Positions 16,155-24,599 of a stretch of DNA of 64,000 bases are shown here, piece after piece. The notes under the pieces are model-generated. The model was not told the origin of the DNA, made no database searches, and saw only the letters and a list, made by a program, of their open reading frames with translations. Both the position numbers and the translations under genes were made by a program. How positions within the stretch are numbered: position 1 is the stretch's first letter; every line of letters begins with the position of its first letter. The stretch spans positions 62,001-126,000 of the forward strand of contig PEBW01000002.1 in assembly GCA_003050565.1 (NCBI GenBank). The letters run 5' to 3'. The DNA comes from Brockia lithotrophica (GTDB lineage Bacteria; Bacillota; Bacilli; Thermicanales; DSM-22653).

Positions 16155-17564
16155 TCACGCGCTGAGCATCCCCCAGGCGAGGAAAAGGCCGTAGGCTACG
16201 AGGGCCCAAAAGGAGGTGCGCACAGGCGAGGCGCCGAGCTCGGGCGTGAGGGCCACGCCGAGCAACGATCCTCCCAAAAGACCGCCGAAGGCGAGGACCG
16301 GGTGGACGGAGGCAAAGGCGAACAAGAGGAGCAAGGTGATCCCGAGGAGGACGCCTGCATCGACGAGAAATTCGCGCCCCAAAAGGCGGCGGCGACGGAA
16401 GAGAAAGCTCATGAGACCGCCGACGAGGGCGTACAACGCCGCCGTCCCGCCCCACGCTTCCGCACCCGAGAGGGCCTCCGCCCAGCGCACGCCCAAAAGG
16501 CCACCTCCGACGTAGATGGTGATAAGGCGCGCCGTTCCGAAGGCGCTCTCGACGGGCGGGGCGAGGACGTAGAGGGCAAACGCGGCAAGGACGAGTGAGG
16601 AAAACCCGCCGAAGACGAAGGAAGACCCGAGTCCCTCCAGAACGAGGCCGAAGATCCCGGCGTGGCGTACCCAGCATTCCTGCACGCGATCCGCAAGCTC
16701 GGGCCAGGAGAGGAGAAGGTACGTGACGGCGGACGTCCCGAGGAGGAGGTACGTCCCGAGCATGGGCGGCCGTGCCTCGAAGCTCCCGTCCGAGGGAGAG
16801 GAAACGCCGCGCCCTTTCCGACGCAAACCTCCTGCCAAGACCGAAGAAGAAAAGGAGCCGCTCCACCAGCTGGCATAACGCGGGAGGCGCGGGCGAAGGC
16901 CGTCCGCAAGGACCTCTTGCCAAAACGCGCACTCCCGCTCCGCGAGGCGCGTCCGAGGGTCTTCCCCCGCCCCGGAGAGGCCGGGAGACCTCGCACCGTT
17001 TGCGGCCGAAGAAGGGGAAACCGGCCCGGAAACCTCTCGGACGGGTCCTCGCCTCCCCGAGGCGCCGAAGGAGCAAAGCGACAAACGAATCTCTCCCGCC
17101 CCGGCCGTGGGTACCTCGGCGACGGAAAGCACGAAACCCCCGTCGGCGGGCGAAAGCATTCCGAGCAAGAAGTCCATGGATCCGCGAACTTCCGAAAGCG
17201 CGACGCGTACCTCGCCGTCGCCGGGGGACGGGACGCGGCCTTCCGGCGCACCCGCCGCGCGTGCTCCGCACGCGACGTAGAGGAGAACCGCCTCGAGGGA
17301 CGGGACGCGGAAGCGCCGCCGAAGCATTTCCCCCATGCGCGCCGTCGCCCGCACGACTTCGGAAAGCGGGAACGTACCCGACGCCGCACAGAAGAGGCGC
17401 ACGTACGTGACGCGATCCCCGGCCTTCTCCACGAGGTGAACGGAAGGACGCACCCCGCGGACGTCGAGGGCGTCCCGCCATGCCACGATGCGAAACCCGC
17501 GCCTCTGGATGTAGGCCTCGACGAGCGCCCAAAAAGTCGCTTCCCCCTGCACCTCTCCCTCCAC
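16155..17564 (-). CDS. Rhomboid-like protein of the GluP/YqgP type with degenerate active site
   Basis: The 469-residue product has an N-terminal cytosolic domain (about 8-110, starting FWALVEAYIQRRGFRIVAW) like that of Bacillus GluP, a variable linker, then six to seven helices from residue 269. The rhomboid core is recognisable by VESAFGTARLITIYVGGGLLG and GGTAALYALVGG, but aligned with GluP the helix-2 His and Asn fall on S323 and A327, the catalytic Ser of GxSG on T374 (GGTA), and the catalytic His on A425. It is therefore predicted to be a proteolytically inactive pseudo-rhomboid. GTG 17564 follows GGGAGGAGGG. The TcaA-like gene lies 134 bases downstream on the same strand. Confidence 0.78.
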   Translation of the reverse strand: MEGEVQGEATFWALVEAYIQRRGFRIVAWRDALDVRGVRPSVHLVEKAGDRVTYVRLFCAASGTFPLSEVVRATARMGEMLRRRFRVPSLEAVLLYVACGARAAGAPEGRVPSPGDGEVRVALSEVRGSMDFLLGMLSPADGGFVLSVAEVPTAGAGEIRLSLCSFGASGRRGPVREVSGPVSPSSAANGARSPGLSGAGEDPRTRLAERECAFWQEVLADGLRPRLPRYASWWSGSFSSSVLAGGLRRKGRGVSSPSDGSFEARPPMLGTYLLLGTSAVTYLLLSWPELADRVQECWVRHAGIFGLVLEGLGSSFVFGGFSSLVLAAFALYVLAPPVESAFGTARLITIYVGGGLLGVRWAEALSGAEAWGGTAALYALVGGLMSFLFRRRRLLGREFLVDAGVLLGITLLLLFAFASVHPVLAFGGLLGGSLLGVALTPELGASPVRTSFWALVAYGLFLAWGMLSA

Positions 17565-17730
17565 CGCGCCGTCCCTCCTCCCGAACGAACGCCCGTACGC
17601 GAAACGAGGGTGGTCCGCCTCTACGGCTTCCCACCCCCGTCGGAGAGGAACGCAAACCGGCCGCGTCTATGGTGTCGTCCTTCCGGCCCCTCCCGCTCCG
17701 GGCAGGTCGGGACCGAAAAGGAGGTCGCGT

Positions 17731-18027
17731 TCACTGAAACCGTTCCTCGATGAGCTCGCTCACTTCGTACCAGTAGTCCTCCAGGCTGGGGGCGAAGAAG
17801 TAGTGGACGCCGTCGACTTCCACGTGTACGACGCTCTCGAGCTCCTTCATGAGGTCCACGCGCTCCTGCGGCGTGAACGAACGGCCGAGCTCGCGCTCCG
17901 CCTCGACCCACAGCATGCGGTAGGCGTCTTCGTAGAAGCGCTCCAACCCCAATCGCGGAGCGGCCTCGTAAAAGGGGCTGCGAATGCGCTTCTTCACCAA
18001 GAGCGACACCTTCTTCACGTCCACCAC
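17731..18027 (-). CDS. Small conserved-looking protein of unknown function
   Basis: I do not recognise the 98-residue product. It is acidic and aromatic-rich, without signal or membrane segments, and ends with two short predicted helices (SLEDYWYEVSELIEERF). The start is one of two consecutive GTG codons at 18027/18024 after AAAGAAGAG. It lies 62 bases downstream of argS and 166 bases upstream of the rhomboid-like gene on the same strand, so the three may share a transcript. Codon pattern and an intact frame against antisense shadows support it being real. Confidence 0.6.
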   Translation of the reverse strand: MVDVKKVSLLVKKRIRSPFYEAAPRLGLERFYEDAYRMLWVEAERELGRSFTPQERVDLMKELESVVHVEVDGVHYFFAPSLEDYWYEVSELIEERFQ

Positions 18028-18089
18028 CTCTTCTTTCTCCCGCGCGGCACCGAAAGCGCATCTCCGCGGCCGCTTCGCCTCTAAGCATA

Positions 18090-19781
18090 CTATATTTCTT
18101 CGAGCACCTTAAGACCTAAAACGTCCAACCCGTCGGCGAGCACGCGGGCGACGCGGGCCACGAGGGCGAGCTTGGCCCGGCGTTCTTCCGGGTCTTCGAC
18201 GAGGATCCGCTCTTCCTGGTAGTACCGGTTGAAGGCCTTGGCGACGTCGAGGATGTGGCGGGCCACGGCGCTCGGCTCGTAGAGTTCGATCCCTTTGCGC
18301 ACGGCCCGGGGGTAGGCGGCGACGAGCTTGAGCAGTTCCCACCCTCGGTCGCCCGCAATCGCCCGCACGTCCGGGAGGACGTCGGCCAACGCCTCTTCGC
18401 AGGCCGCCCCCGCCCGGCGAAATAGGCTCTTTGCCCGCGCGTACGTGTACTGCACGTAAGGACCCGTCTCCCCTTCGAAGCTCAGGGCTTCCTCCATGTC
18501 GAAGTCGATGTCGTGAAGCCTGCTCTGCCGAAGGTCGTTGAAGATCACCGCCCCGACGCCGATCGCTTCGGCCACGCCTTCTTTGTCCGCCAGGTGGGGG
18601 CTCTTCTCCTCGAGAATCTGGAGGGCGCGCGCCTTCGCTTCGTCGAGCACCTCTTCGAGGAAGATCACCCGCCCGCGGCGCGTGGAGAGCTTCTTGCCTC
18701 CGAAGCGGAGAAGGCCGAAGGGAACGTGGACGATCGCGTCGGCCCACGGGTAGCCCATGCGCCGGAGCACGCCGCGAAGCTGTTCGAAGTGAAGGGACTG
18801 CTCCCGGCCTACGACGTAGAGGAGGAGGTCTCCTCCGAGCACGTTCTTCCGGTAGAGGGCCGTGGCGAGGTCGCGCGTAAGGTAGAGGGTCGTCCCGTCG
18901 GACTTGAGGAGAAGGGCCGGGGGGAGGTCGTCGCCGAGGCGGACGACGAAGGCGCCTTCGCTCTCCTCGAGAAGGCCCTTGGCGCGAACCTCTTCGAGAA
19001 CCCCGGGGATCTGGTCGTTGTAGAAGCTCTCCCCGAGGATGTACTCGAAGGAAACCCCGAGTCTGTCGTAGATGCGCATGAATTCCTTGAGGCTCTCGTC
19101 GACGAACATCCGCCAGAGCTTCCTCGCCTGCGGGTCCCCGTCCTCGAGGCGCTTAAACCAGCGCCTCCCCTCGTCTTCGAGCTCCGGCCGCCGCTCGGCC
19201 TCTTCGTGGAAGCGGACGTAGAGTTCGAGGTAGGCGCGAATCTTGTCCGAAGCCCCCTCGGGGATGCCCCACATCGCGTAGGCGGCCATGAGCTTCCCGA
19301 ACTGCGTCCCCCAGTCGCCGATGTGGTTCACGCGCAGGACTTCGTACCTCGCCCGAAGGAGGAGGTTCCGGATCGCCTGACCGATCACCGTCGAGCGCAG
19401 GTGCCCGACGCCGAACGGCTTGGCGATGTTCGGCGAGGACATGTCGATCACGACGCGCTTCCCCGCCCCCCAAGAAAAGCGGGCGAAATCCGGCGCCGCC
19501 GTCTCGCGCAGGATGTCGCGCACCGCCGCCGTACGGGGAAGGGCGACGTTCACGTAACCGCCGTCCGCTCGGGCGGAAAATCCCCGCGCGGACAACGCTT
19601 CTGCGATCGTCCGGGCGATTTCGGCCGGCGGACGACGACGCTCCTTGGCCAGGCGAAAGGTGGGAAAGGCCACGTCCCCGAGGGAAGGGTCCGGAGGCGT
19701 GTCCAGAAGCTGCTCGATATCCTCGGGGGAGAGTTCCGTGACGAGTTCTGCCAGCGCATCGCGCACCGGTCGCCAGTACAC
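18090..19781 (-). CDS. argS: Arginyl-tRNA synthetase
   Basis: Class I synthetase charging tRNA-Arg. The catalytic domain shows the HIGH-type motif GVGHLRS within SPNIAKPFGVGHLRSTVIGQ, the downstream DWGTQFGKLM segment and a KMSKS-equivalent GGKKLSTRRG. The C-terminal DALR anticodon-binding domain is visible (EGETGPYVQYTYARAKSLFR, then AFNRYYQEERI). A promoter with its -10 at 19849-19844 places the transcript start near 19837, so the distal TTG (19832) would be leaderless; GTG 19781, with AAAGCGGGG upstream, is preferred. This gives 563 residues, normal for the family. Confidence 0.95.
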   Translation of the reverse strand: MYWRPVRDALAELVTELSPEDIEQLLDTPPDPSLGDVAFPTFRLAKERRRPPAEIARTIAEALSARGFSARADGGYVNVALPRTAAVRDILRETAAPDFARFSWGAGKRVVIDMSSPNIAKPFGVGHLRSTVIGQAIRNLLLRARYEVLRVNHIGDWGTQFGKLMAAYAMWGIPEGASDKIRAYLELYVRFHEEAERRPELEDEGRRWFKRLEDGDPQARKLWRMFVDESLKEFMRIYDRLGVSFEYILGESFYNDQIPGVLEEVRAKGLLEESEGAFVVRLGDDLPPALLLKSDGTTLYLTRDLATALYRKNVLGGDLLLYVVGREQSLHFEQLRGVLRRMGYPWADAIVHVPFGLLRFGGKKLSTRRGRVIFLEEVLDEAKARALQILEEKSPHLADKEGVAEAIGVGAVIFNDLRQSRLHDIDFDMEEALSFEGETGPYVQYTYARAKSLFRRAGAACEEALADVLPDVRAIAGDRGWELLKLVAAYPRAVRKGIELYEPSAVARHILDVAKAFNRYYQEERILVEDPEERRAKLALVARVARVLADGLDVLGLKVLEEI

Positions 19782-19843
19782 CGCGTCAACCCCGCTTTCC
19801 CGAATTTCCCGCCGTTCCACGGTTCGGTGCAATCCGTTTCGTT

Positions 19844-19873
19844 ATTGTACCGCAGCGGCGTACCGTCCGCCAA
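19844..19873 (-). promoter_or_regulatory. Sigma-A-type promoter of argS
   Basis: Minus-strand TTGGCG (19873-19868), 18-base spacer, TACAAT (19849-19844). No T-box consensus elements are visible in the short leader. Confidence 0.55.
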
Positions 19874-20084
19874 ATCCGGGAAAGTCGGTGCGCGCCGGCT
19901 TTTGCGCCCGAACCAAAAACCCCCGAGGGTGTTGTTATTCATTTTAGAAAAAGTATACGTACCCGGCATCTCGAGAGTTCTCGAGCGACAAAGTTCCGCG
20001 GGGAAAAAGAGAAAAGAACCTGCCACAGAAAAAAGCGCAAATCCGGAGAAAAAACGTTCCCCGGATTACTTTACCTTTACTACT
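19850..20084. other. Intergenic region upstream of argS
   Basis: Besides the argS promoter and the terminator of the YvlD-type gene, the stretch holds a small palindromic block at 19970-19985 (CTCGAGAGTTCTCGAG) and a GGGGTTTTT-type mini hairpin near 19920. I see no gene in it. Confidence 0.5.
20020..20067 (-). terminator. Terminator downstream of the YvlD-type gene
   Basis: Inverted arms AATCCGG at 20040-20046 and 20061-20067; on the minus strand the stem is followed by TTTGCGCTTTTTTC. It also contains a T-run in the loop. Confidence 0.6.
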
Positions 20085-20414
20085 TTACTTTACAAAATAA
20101 GAAAAGAGACCGCTCAAAAGACCCATGAGGATCGAACCGAAAAACGCGGGCCAAAACCCGTGGACGACGAATCCGGACACGACGCTCCCCACGAGCCAGA
20201 AGAGGAGGGCGTTCACCACGAGGCCGAACAACCCCAAAGTAAGCACGTTGAGAGGGAGGGTGAGGAGGTTGAGGACGGGGCGGATCACGGCGTTCACCAG
20301 GCCCCAGAGGAGCGCAGCGACGATCGCCGCCCCGACGCCGTGAACCTCGATCCCCTGCAAGATATACGGAAGGAAGAGGATCGCGATCGCGTTTCCGAGA
20401 AAGCGGACGAGCAC
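20085..20414 (-). CDS. YvlD/phage holin 4-2 family membrane protein
   Basis: A 109-residue protein with four hydrophobic helices and the family pattern GLVNAVIRPVLNLLTLPLNVLT (split here over two turns) and GLFGLVVNALLFWLVG. Homologues such as YvlD of Bacillus are small membrane proteins found with envelope-stress genes; despite the family name they are not established holins. GTG 20414 has AAGGGG at 8 bases. It is divergent from the nadB operon and followed by its own terminator. Confidence 0.85.
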   Translation of the reverse strand: MLVRFLGNAIAILFLPYILQGIEVHGVGAAIVAALLWGLVNAVIRPVLNLLTLPLNVLTLGLFGLVVNALLFWLVGSVVSGFVVHGFWPAFFGSILMGLLSGLFSYFVK

Positions 20415-20528
20415 GGCGCATTCCCCTTTCCGGACGCCACACGCGGACCGACCGCCCGCGGAGGACGTCTCTTTTTCCAGGATACCAGACATTCCCACGC
20501 AAGAAAAGCCGCGGCGATCGCCAAAAAT

Positions 20529-20562
20529 CTGTCTTGACAGCTGTAAGAAAAAGTTGTATGCA
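20529..20562 (+). promoter_or_regulatory. Promoter and overlapping palindromic operator of the nadBCA operon
   Basis: TTGACA (20534-20539), 17-base spacer, TATGCA (20557-20562). A perfect palindrome CTGTCTTGACAG (20529-20540) covers the -35. In Bacillales the niacin-responsive repressor NiaR/YrxA controls nadBCA from sites with a TGTC..GACA core, so this is a likely NiaR operator; no niaR gene is in the window. Confidence 0.6.
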
Positions 20563-20584
20563 TGACGCACGGGGGTGGTGCCCC

Positions 20585-22288
20585 ATGGCGATGTCCTTAC
20601 CCGGGGAGACGGGGCAACTCCCCTTCGGAGATCCCCTGGTCGCCGACTACCTCGTCGTCGGCGCCGGAGCGGCGGGTCTCGCGACGGCCCTCTGCCTCGG
20701 AAAGTACGGTTCCGTGGTCCTCGTGAGCAAGGGGCCACCTTGGGTGAGCGCCTCCTCCCGCGCCCAGGGAGGGATCGCCTGCCCGCTTCCGGAAGAACTG
20801 GACGAGCACGCGGAGGACACCCGCCGCGCGGGAGGCGCCCTCGTGGACGAAGGGGTGCTCCGCACATACCTGAGCCGCGTTCCCGACGCGTTTGCCTTTC
20901 TCGAAGAACTCGGCGTCCCCTTCGAACGCGCCCCGAACGGCTCCCTCGTCCGCGTCCGCGAGGGGGGATACGCGCACGCGCGCGTCGCGCGGACGGCCGA
21001 CCACATCGGCCGTTCCCTCACGGTGGCCCTGACCCGGACCCTGGCGCGTGCGCCCGCCGTCCGCAGCTTGACCTATGCACGACTCCTCCGCATCCTCGTC
21101 CACGAAGGAAGCGCGGTGGGCGCACTCTTTGCCCGACGCGGGATCCCCTTTGTCGTGCTCGCAAGGACGACCTTTCTCGCCACCGGAGGATTTGCCGGAC
21201 TCTTCGCCCGGAGCACGCACGCGGCCCACGCCTTGGGGGAGGGAACCTTCCTCGCCTGGGAAGCCGGGGCCGTCCTCCGCGACCTCGAGTTCGTCCAGTT
21301 TCACCCCACGGCACTCGCCCGCGGACGGCTCCCCCTCCCCCTCCTCACGGAAGCCCTCCGGGGAAGCGGCGCGCGCATCGTCGACGAGGCGGGCGTCCCC
21401 CTCCTCGAGGGAATCCACCCCCTCGGGGACCTCGCCCCGCGGGACGCCGTCGCCCGCACCCTCTACGAGGAAGGGCTGCGCGGGCGAAGCGCGTTCCTCG
21501 ACCTCCGCCCGGTGGCGAACCTCCGGCAAAGCTTTCCCACGGTGTGGCACATCCTCCACCGCGCGGGCTTCGACCCGGAAAGGCCCGTCCCCGTCACGCC
21601 CGCCGCCCACTACGCGATCGGGGGCATCTTCGCAAGCACCGAAGGGCGGACGACTTTGCCCCGCCTGTACGCGCTCGGCGAGGCCGCCTCTACGGGCTTC
21701 CACGGCGCAAACCGCCTGGCTTCGAACTCTCTTTTGGAAATCTTCGTCCAGTCCCTCCTCGCGTGCGAAGACGCGACTCGGGCCGAGGCTCCCCCGCCCG
21801 GTGCGGAAACCATCCGGCGTGCGCGGAAGGTCCTCGCCCGCGTCCCCCGCGGCCTTCCCGATGTCCCCAAAAGCGCCCTCTTGCGCCGCGTCCGCGAACT
21901 CCTCTGGCGGCGCGCCGGGATTGTCCGCGACGGAGCGGAACTCCGCGCGGCTCGCGACGAGCTCCTACGCCTTCGGCGGAAGCTCGCGGCGCGCGTTTCC
22001 CCCGAAGCCGTACCCTTCCTGCCGGACGCAGCCGTCGTGGGGACCGCGGCCCTCTTCGTCCGCTCTGCCCTCGCCCGCGAGGAGAGCCGCGGCGTGCACG
22101 CGCGGCGCGACTTTCCCCGGACGGACGAACGTCCCCGGCACACGCTCCTCTTTCCCCCGGCACGGCCGGAAACGTGGGGCTGGGGAACCGCCGACGGATT
22201 TCCCTCCCCGGAAGAGGGAGACCTCCTTCGGGTAGATGCAAAAGGCACCCCGAACGGCTTCCCTTCGCCGTCGGCTTTCCCCCGTTGA
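20585..22288 (+). CDS. nadB: L-aspartate oxidase
   Basis: Flavoenzyme that oxidises aspartate to iminoaspartate, the first step of de novo NAD synthesis. The 567-residue protein has the FAD-binding motif DYLVVGAGAAGLATALCLG near the N-terminus, SRAQGGIAC, the substrate region EFVQFHPTAL, and the helical C-terminal domain after YALGEAASTGFHGANRLASN. ATG 20585 fits the homologous start; the open frame begins earlier but that part covers the promoter. The C-terminal 50 residues beyond the usual end are low-complexity. First gene of the nadB-nadC-nadA operon. Confidence 0.95.
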   Translation: MAMSLPGETGQLPFGDPLVADYLVVGAGAAGLATALCLGKYGSVVLVSKGPPWVSASSRAQGGIACPLPEELDEHAEDTRRAGGALVDEGVLRTYLSRVPDAFAFLEELGVPFERAPNGSLVRVREGGYAHARVARTADHIGRSLTVALTRTLARAPAVRSLTYARLLRILVHEGSAVGALFARRGIPFVVLARTTFLATGGFAGLFARSTHAAHALGEGTFLAWEAGAVLRDLEFVQFHPTALARGRLPLPLLTEALRGSGARIVDEAGVPLLEGIHPLGDLAPRDAVARTLYEEGLRGRSAFLDLRPVANLRQSFPTVWHILHRAGFDPERPVPVTPAAHYAIGGIFASTEGRTTLPRLYALGEAASTGFHGANRLASNSLLEIFVQSLLACEDATRAEAPPPGAETIRRARKVLARVPRGLPDVPKSALLRRVRELLWRRAGIVRDGAELRAARDELLRLRRKLAARVSPEAVPFLPDAAVVGTAALFVRSALAREESRGVHARRDFPRTDERPRHTLLFPPARPETWGWGTADGFPSPEEGDLLRVDAKGTPNGFPSPSAFPR

Positions 22289-22304
22289 GAGAGCGCGCCT
22301 CCGC

Positions 22305-22445
22305 GCGAGCGCAAGCGCGAAGAGGATGCACCCGACCTTCTCCCCGCCCCGGGAAACGGGGCACCTCGGCGCGAGCGCCGCGAAGAGGATGCGCTTGACC
22401 TCCTTCCCGTTCCGAGAGTCGGGTCCCCGCGAACGCGAAGAGGAA
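22305..22445 (+). repeat. Imperfect tandem repeats between nadB and nadC
   Basis: The core GCGAAGAGGATGC occurs at 22317 and 22379, with a third partial copy GCGAAGAGGA at 22435; each is followed by a related GACCTtCTcCCC stretch and a GC-rich inverted segment. Period about 56-62 bases. This fills most of the 240-base gap between nadB and nadC. Confidence 0.6.
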
Positions 22446-22528
22446 CGGTGTACCCGGATAGAGAAATCTTTCCCATAGAGAGACGTGGAAATCGGGCCCG
22501 GTACACGTGCGCGAAAGGGGGATTTCCC

Positions 22529-23380
22529 GTGTGGACGGCCAACCCCTACGTCCGTAGGATCCTCGTCGCCGTCCTCGAAGACGACCTCGGGCGCGCGGAC
22601 CTCACGTCCTGGAGTGCGCTTCCCGACGTGCGGGCGACGGCGGTCGTGCGTGCGAAGCAGGGGGGGCGGATCGCCGGCCTTCCCTTTGCCGAAATCCTCT
22701 TCCGGTACCTCGACCCCCACGTCGAGGTCGAGGCTCTCGTCCGCGAGGGGGCGGACGTGGGGGCGCAGACGGAAGTGCTTCGCCTGCGCGGGCGGGCGCA
22801 CGCCGTCCTCGCCGCGGAGCGGACGGCGCTCAACGTGCTCATGCGCCTATCGGGCATCGCGACGCGCACCCGCGACCTCGCCGCGCGCATTGCGGGGAGC
22901 GGGGTACGCCTTGCGGCGACGCGGAAGACGGCTCCCGGTTTCGGCTTCTTCGACAAGTACGCCGTAGCCGTCGGCGGCGGCCTTCCGCATCGTTTCGGCC
23001 TCGACGACGGCATCCTCCTCAAGGACAACCACATCGCCCTCGTGGGATCGATCGGAGAAGCCGTACGCCGGGCGCGCGCCCATTTTGGACCCTACCGCTT
23101 CCTGCAGGTCGAGGTGCGGAACACGGACGAGCTCGAGGAAGCGCTTGCCGCCGGCGTGGACGGCGTCCTCTTGGACAACTTTTCGCCCCGGTCGGCGCGC
23201 GAAGCGGTCGCCCACGTCCGCACGCGCGCACCCAGGGTGTTTGTCGAAATCTCCGGCGGGATCACGCCCGAAACCCTGCCGGAGTACGCGAAGGCGCGGC
23301 CGGACGCCATCTCCCTGGGCTACCTCACCCACTCCGCTCCCGCCCTCGACCTCGCCCTGGACGTCGTGGCAAGCGAATAG
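22529..23380 (+). CDS. nadC: Nicotinate-nucleotide pyrophosphorylase (carboxylating)
   Basis: Quinolinate phosphoribosyltransferase that converts quinolinate and PRPP to nicotinate mononucleotide. The 283-residue product shows the family blocks EDDLGRADLTS, AERTALNVLMRLSGIATRTRD, the ATRKTAPG loop, GGGLPHRFGLDDGILLKDNH and the closing SGGITPETLPEYA. GTG 22529 is favoured by GAAAGGGGG upstream and by matching the homologous start; the upstream in-frame GTG would add residues encoded in repeat DNA. Confidence 0.95.
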   Translation: MWTANPYVRRILVAVLEDDLGRADLTSWSALPDVRATAVVRAKQGGRIAGLPFAEILFRYLDPHVEVEALVREGADVGAQTEVLRLRGRAHAVLAAERTALNVLMRLSGIATRTRDLAARIAGSGVRLAATRKTAPGFGFFDKYAVAVGGGLPHRFGLDDGILLKDNHIALVGSIGEAVRRARAHFGPYRFLQVEVRNTDELEEALAAGVDGVLLDNFSPRSAREAVAHVRTRAPRVFVEISGGITPETLPEYAKARPDAISLGYLTHSAPALDLALDVVASE

Positions 23381-23519
23381 CCCGGCGGACGGTTCCACCG
23401 CGACCCGATTCGCCGCGCCTCGGAAAATGGCGTGGCAGGCGGATAGCTTCGCGGATGGCCCGGCCTCGGAAAAGGTTGCGGCGGGCGGGCAGCCCCGCAT
23501 CGAGAAAGGAGAGACGCCG

Positions 23520-24599
23520 ATGCCCCCTGTCTCCCCCCATACGTCGAAAATCGCCGCCCTGCGGGAAAGCCTCCGGGGACGTGTCGCCCTCCTCGCCCAC
23601 CAGTACGTCCTCCCCGAACTCGCCCGGCTGGCGGACGCCGTCGGCGACTCCCTCGAACTCGCCCGGCTCGCCGCCGAACGACCGGAGCGGGAGATCCTCC
23701 TCTTGGGCGTCCGCTTCATGGCCGAAAGCGCGGCGCTCCTCGCCGGCGAGAACAAGCGCGTCTACGCTCCCGTCCCCGCGGCGGGGTGCGCCTTGGCGGA
23801 AGCCGTGCGCGCGGACGTGCTCGCGCGCGCCCTGGAGGAACTTGCCCGGCGGGGGCGGGAGATCGTCCCCGTGGCCTACGCGAACACGGACGTCGCCGTC
23901 AAAGCGGTCGTCGGACGCCGCGGCGGCGCCGTGGCCACCTCCGCAAACGCCGTGGTCGTCGTCCGCTCCTTCCTGGAACGCGGGAAGACCGTCCTCTTCC
24001 TCCCCGACGAAAACCTCGGCCGCGTCGTCGCCTGGACGCTCGGCCTGCGCGAAGAGGAAGTCCGCCTGTGGGGCGAAGCCCCTGTGGAAGACCCCCGCAC
24101 CCGCCTCTTCCTGTGGCCGGGCGCCTGCCCCGTGCACGCGGCGCTGGAGGCGGAAGACCTCCGCCGCCGAAAGAAGTCCGAACCACACGCCCGCTTCCTC
24201 GTGCACCCGGAATGCCCCCTACCCGCCGTGCGGGAAGCCGACGCTTGGGGATCCACGAGGCGCATCCAAGACTACGTGGAAAGCTTGCCTCCCGGGACGC
24301 GCGTGTACGTGGGGACGGAAGAGCGCATGGTGCGCCGCCTCGCCGAGGATCACCCCGAGCTCGACGTCCGTCCCCTCCTCCCGCGCGAGTCGGGCGTCTG
24401 CCCCTACTTCTCCGCCCTCACGCCGGAACGCGTCGCCGAAGCCCTACGGGCGATCGCCGAAGGGCGCGGTGAGGCGTACGAGGTGCGAATTCCCCCGGAG
24501 CTCGCCTCGGACGCGCGCCGTGCCGTCGAGCGCATGGTGGCGCTCACGAATGCCGCAACCTCCCGCGAGTGGCGAGGAGCGCCGCAAAAAACGCCGTGA
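23520..24599 (+). CDS. nadA: Quinolinate synthase A
   Basis: [4Fe-4S] enzyme condensing iminoaspartate with dihydroxyacetone phosphate to quinolinate. The 359-residue protein has AHQYVLPELARLADAVGDSL, VRFMAESAALLAGENKRVYAP, and cysteines in AAGCALAEAV, PGACPVH and SGVCPYF that fit the three cluster ligands. ATG 23520 follows AAAGGAGAG. Gene order nadB-nadC-nadA is that of Bacillus subtilis, but no nifS-like cysteine desulfurase precedes it. The last 56 bases overlap the convergent YibE/F relic. Confidence 0.95.
   Translation: MPPVSPHTSKIAALRESLRGRVALLAHQYVLPELARLADAVGDSLELARLAAERPEREILLLGVRFMAESAALLAGENKRVYAPVPAAGCALAEAVRADVLARALEELARRGREIVPVAYANTDVAVKAVVGRRGGAVATSANAVVVVRSFLERGKTVLFLPDENLGRVVAWTLGLREEEVRLWGEAPVEDPRTRLFLWPGACPVHAALEAEDLRRRKKSEPHARFLVHPECPLPAVREADAWGSTRRIQDYVESLPPGTRVYVGTEERMVRRLAEDHPELDVRPLLPRESGVCPYFSALTPERVAEALRAIAEGRGEAYEVRIPPELASDARRAVERMVALTNAATSREWRGAPQKTP

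Noticed and set aside
14353-17655. The full 1100-codon frame as one giant protein
   Set aside because: Its first half is an off-frame shadow of the rhomboid-like gene; protein-like sequence begins near 16020.
19782-19850. T-box leader for argS
   Set aside because: The leader is only about 55 bases and lacks the conserved T-box sequence.
20067-20096. GTAAAG-type short repeats (minus strand) as a regulatory array
   Set aside because: Five copies occur but spacing is irregular (5-8 bases) and they overlap the stop codon and terminator of the YvlD-type gene, so they are likely low-complexity sequence.
20085-20414. True phage holin or prophage remnant
   Set aside because: The family name includes phage holin, but the YvlD type is chromosomal and no phage genes are nearby.
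18513-20537. A 674-codon plus-strand open frame
   Set aside because: Antisense of argS with biased R/E/V composition; argS motifs on the other strand are unambiguous.
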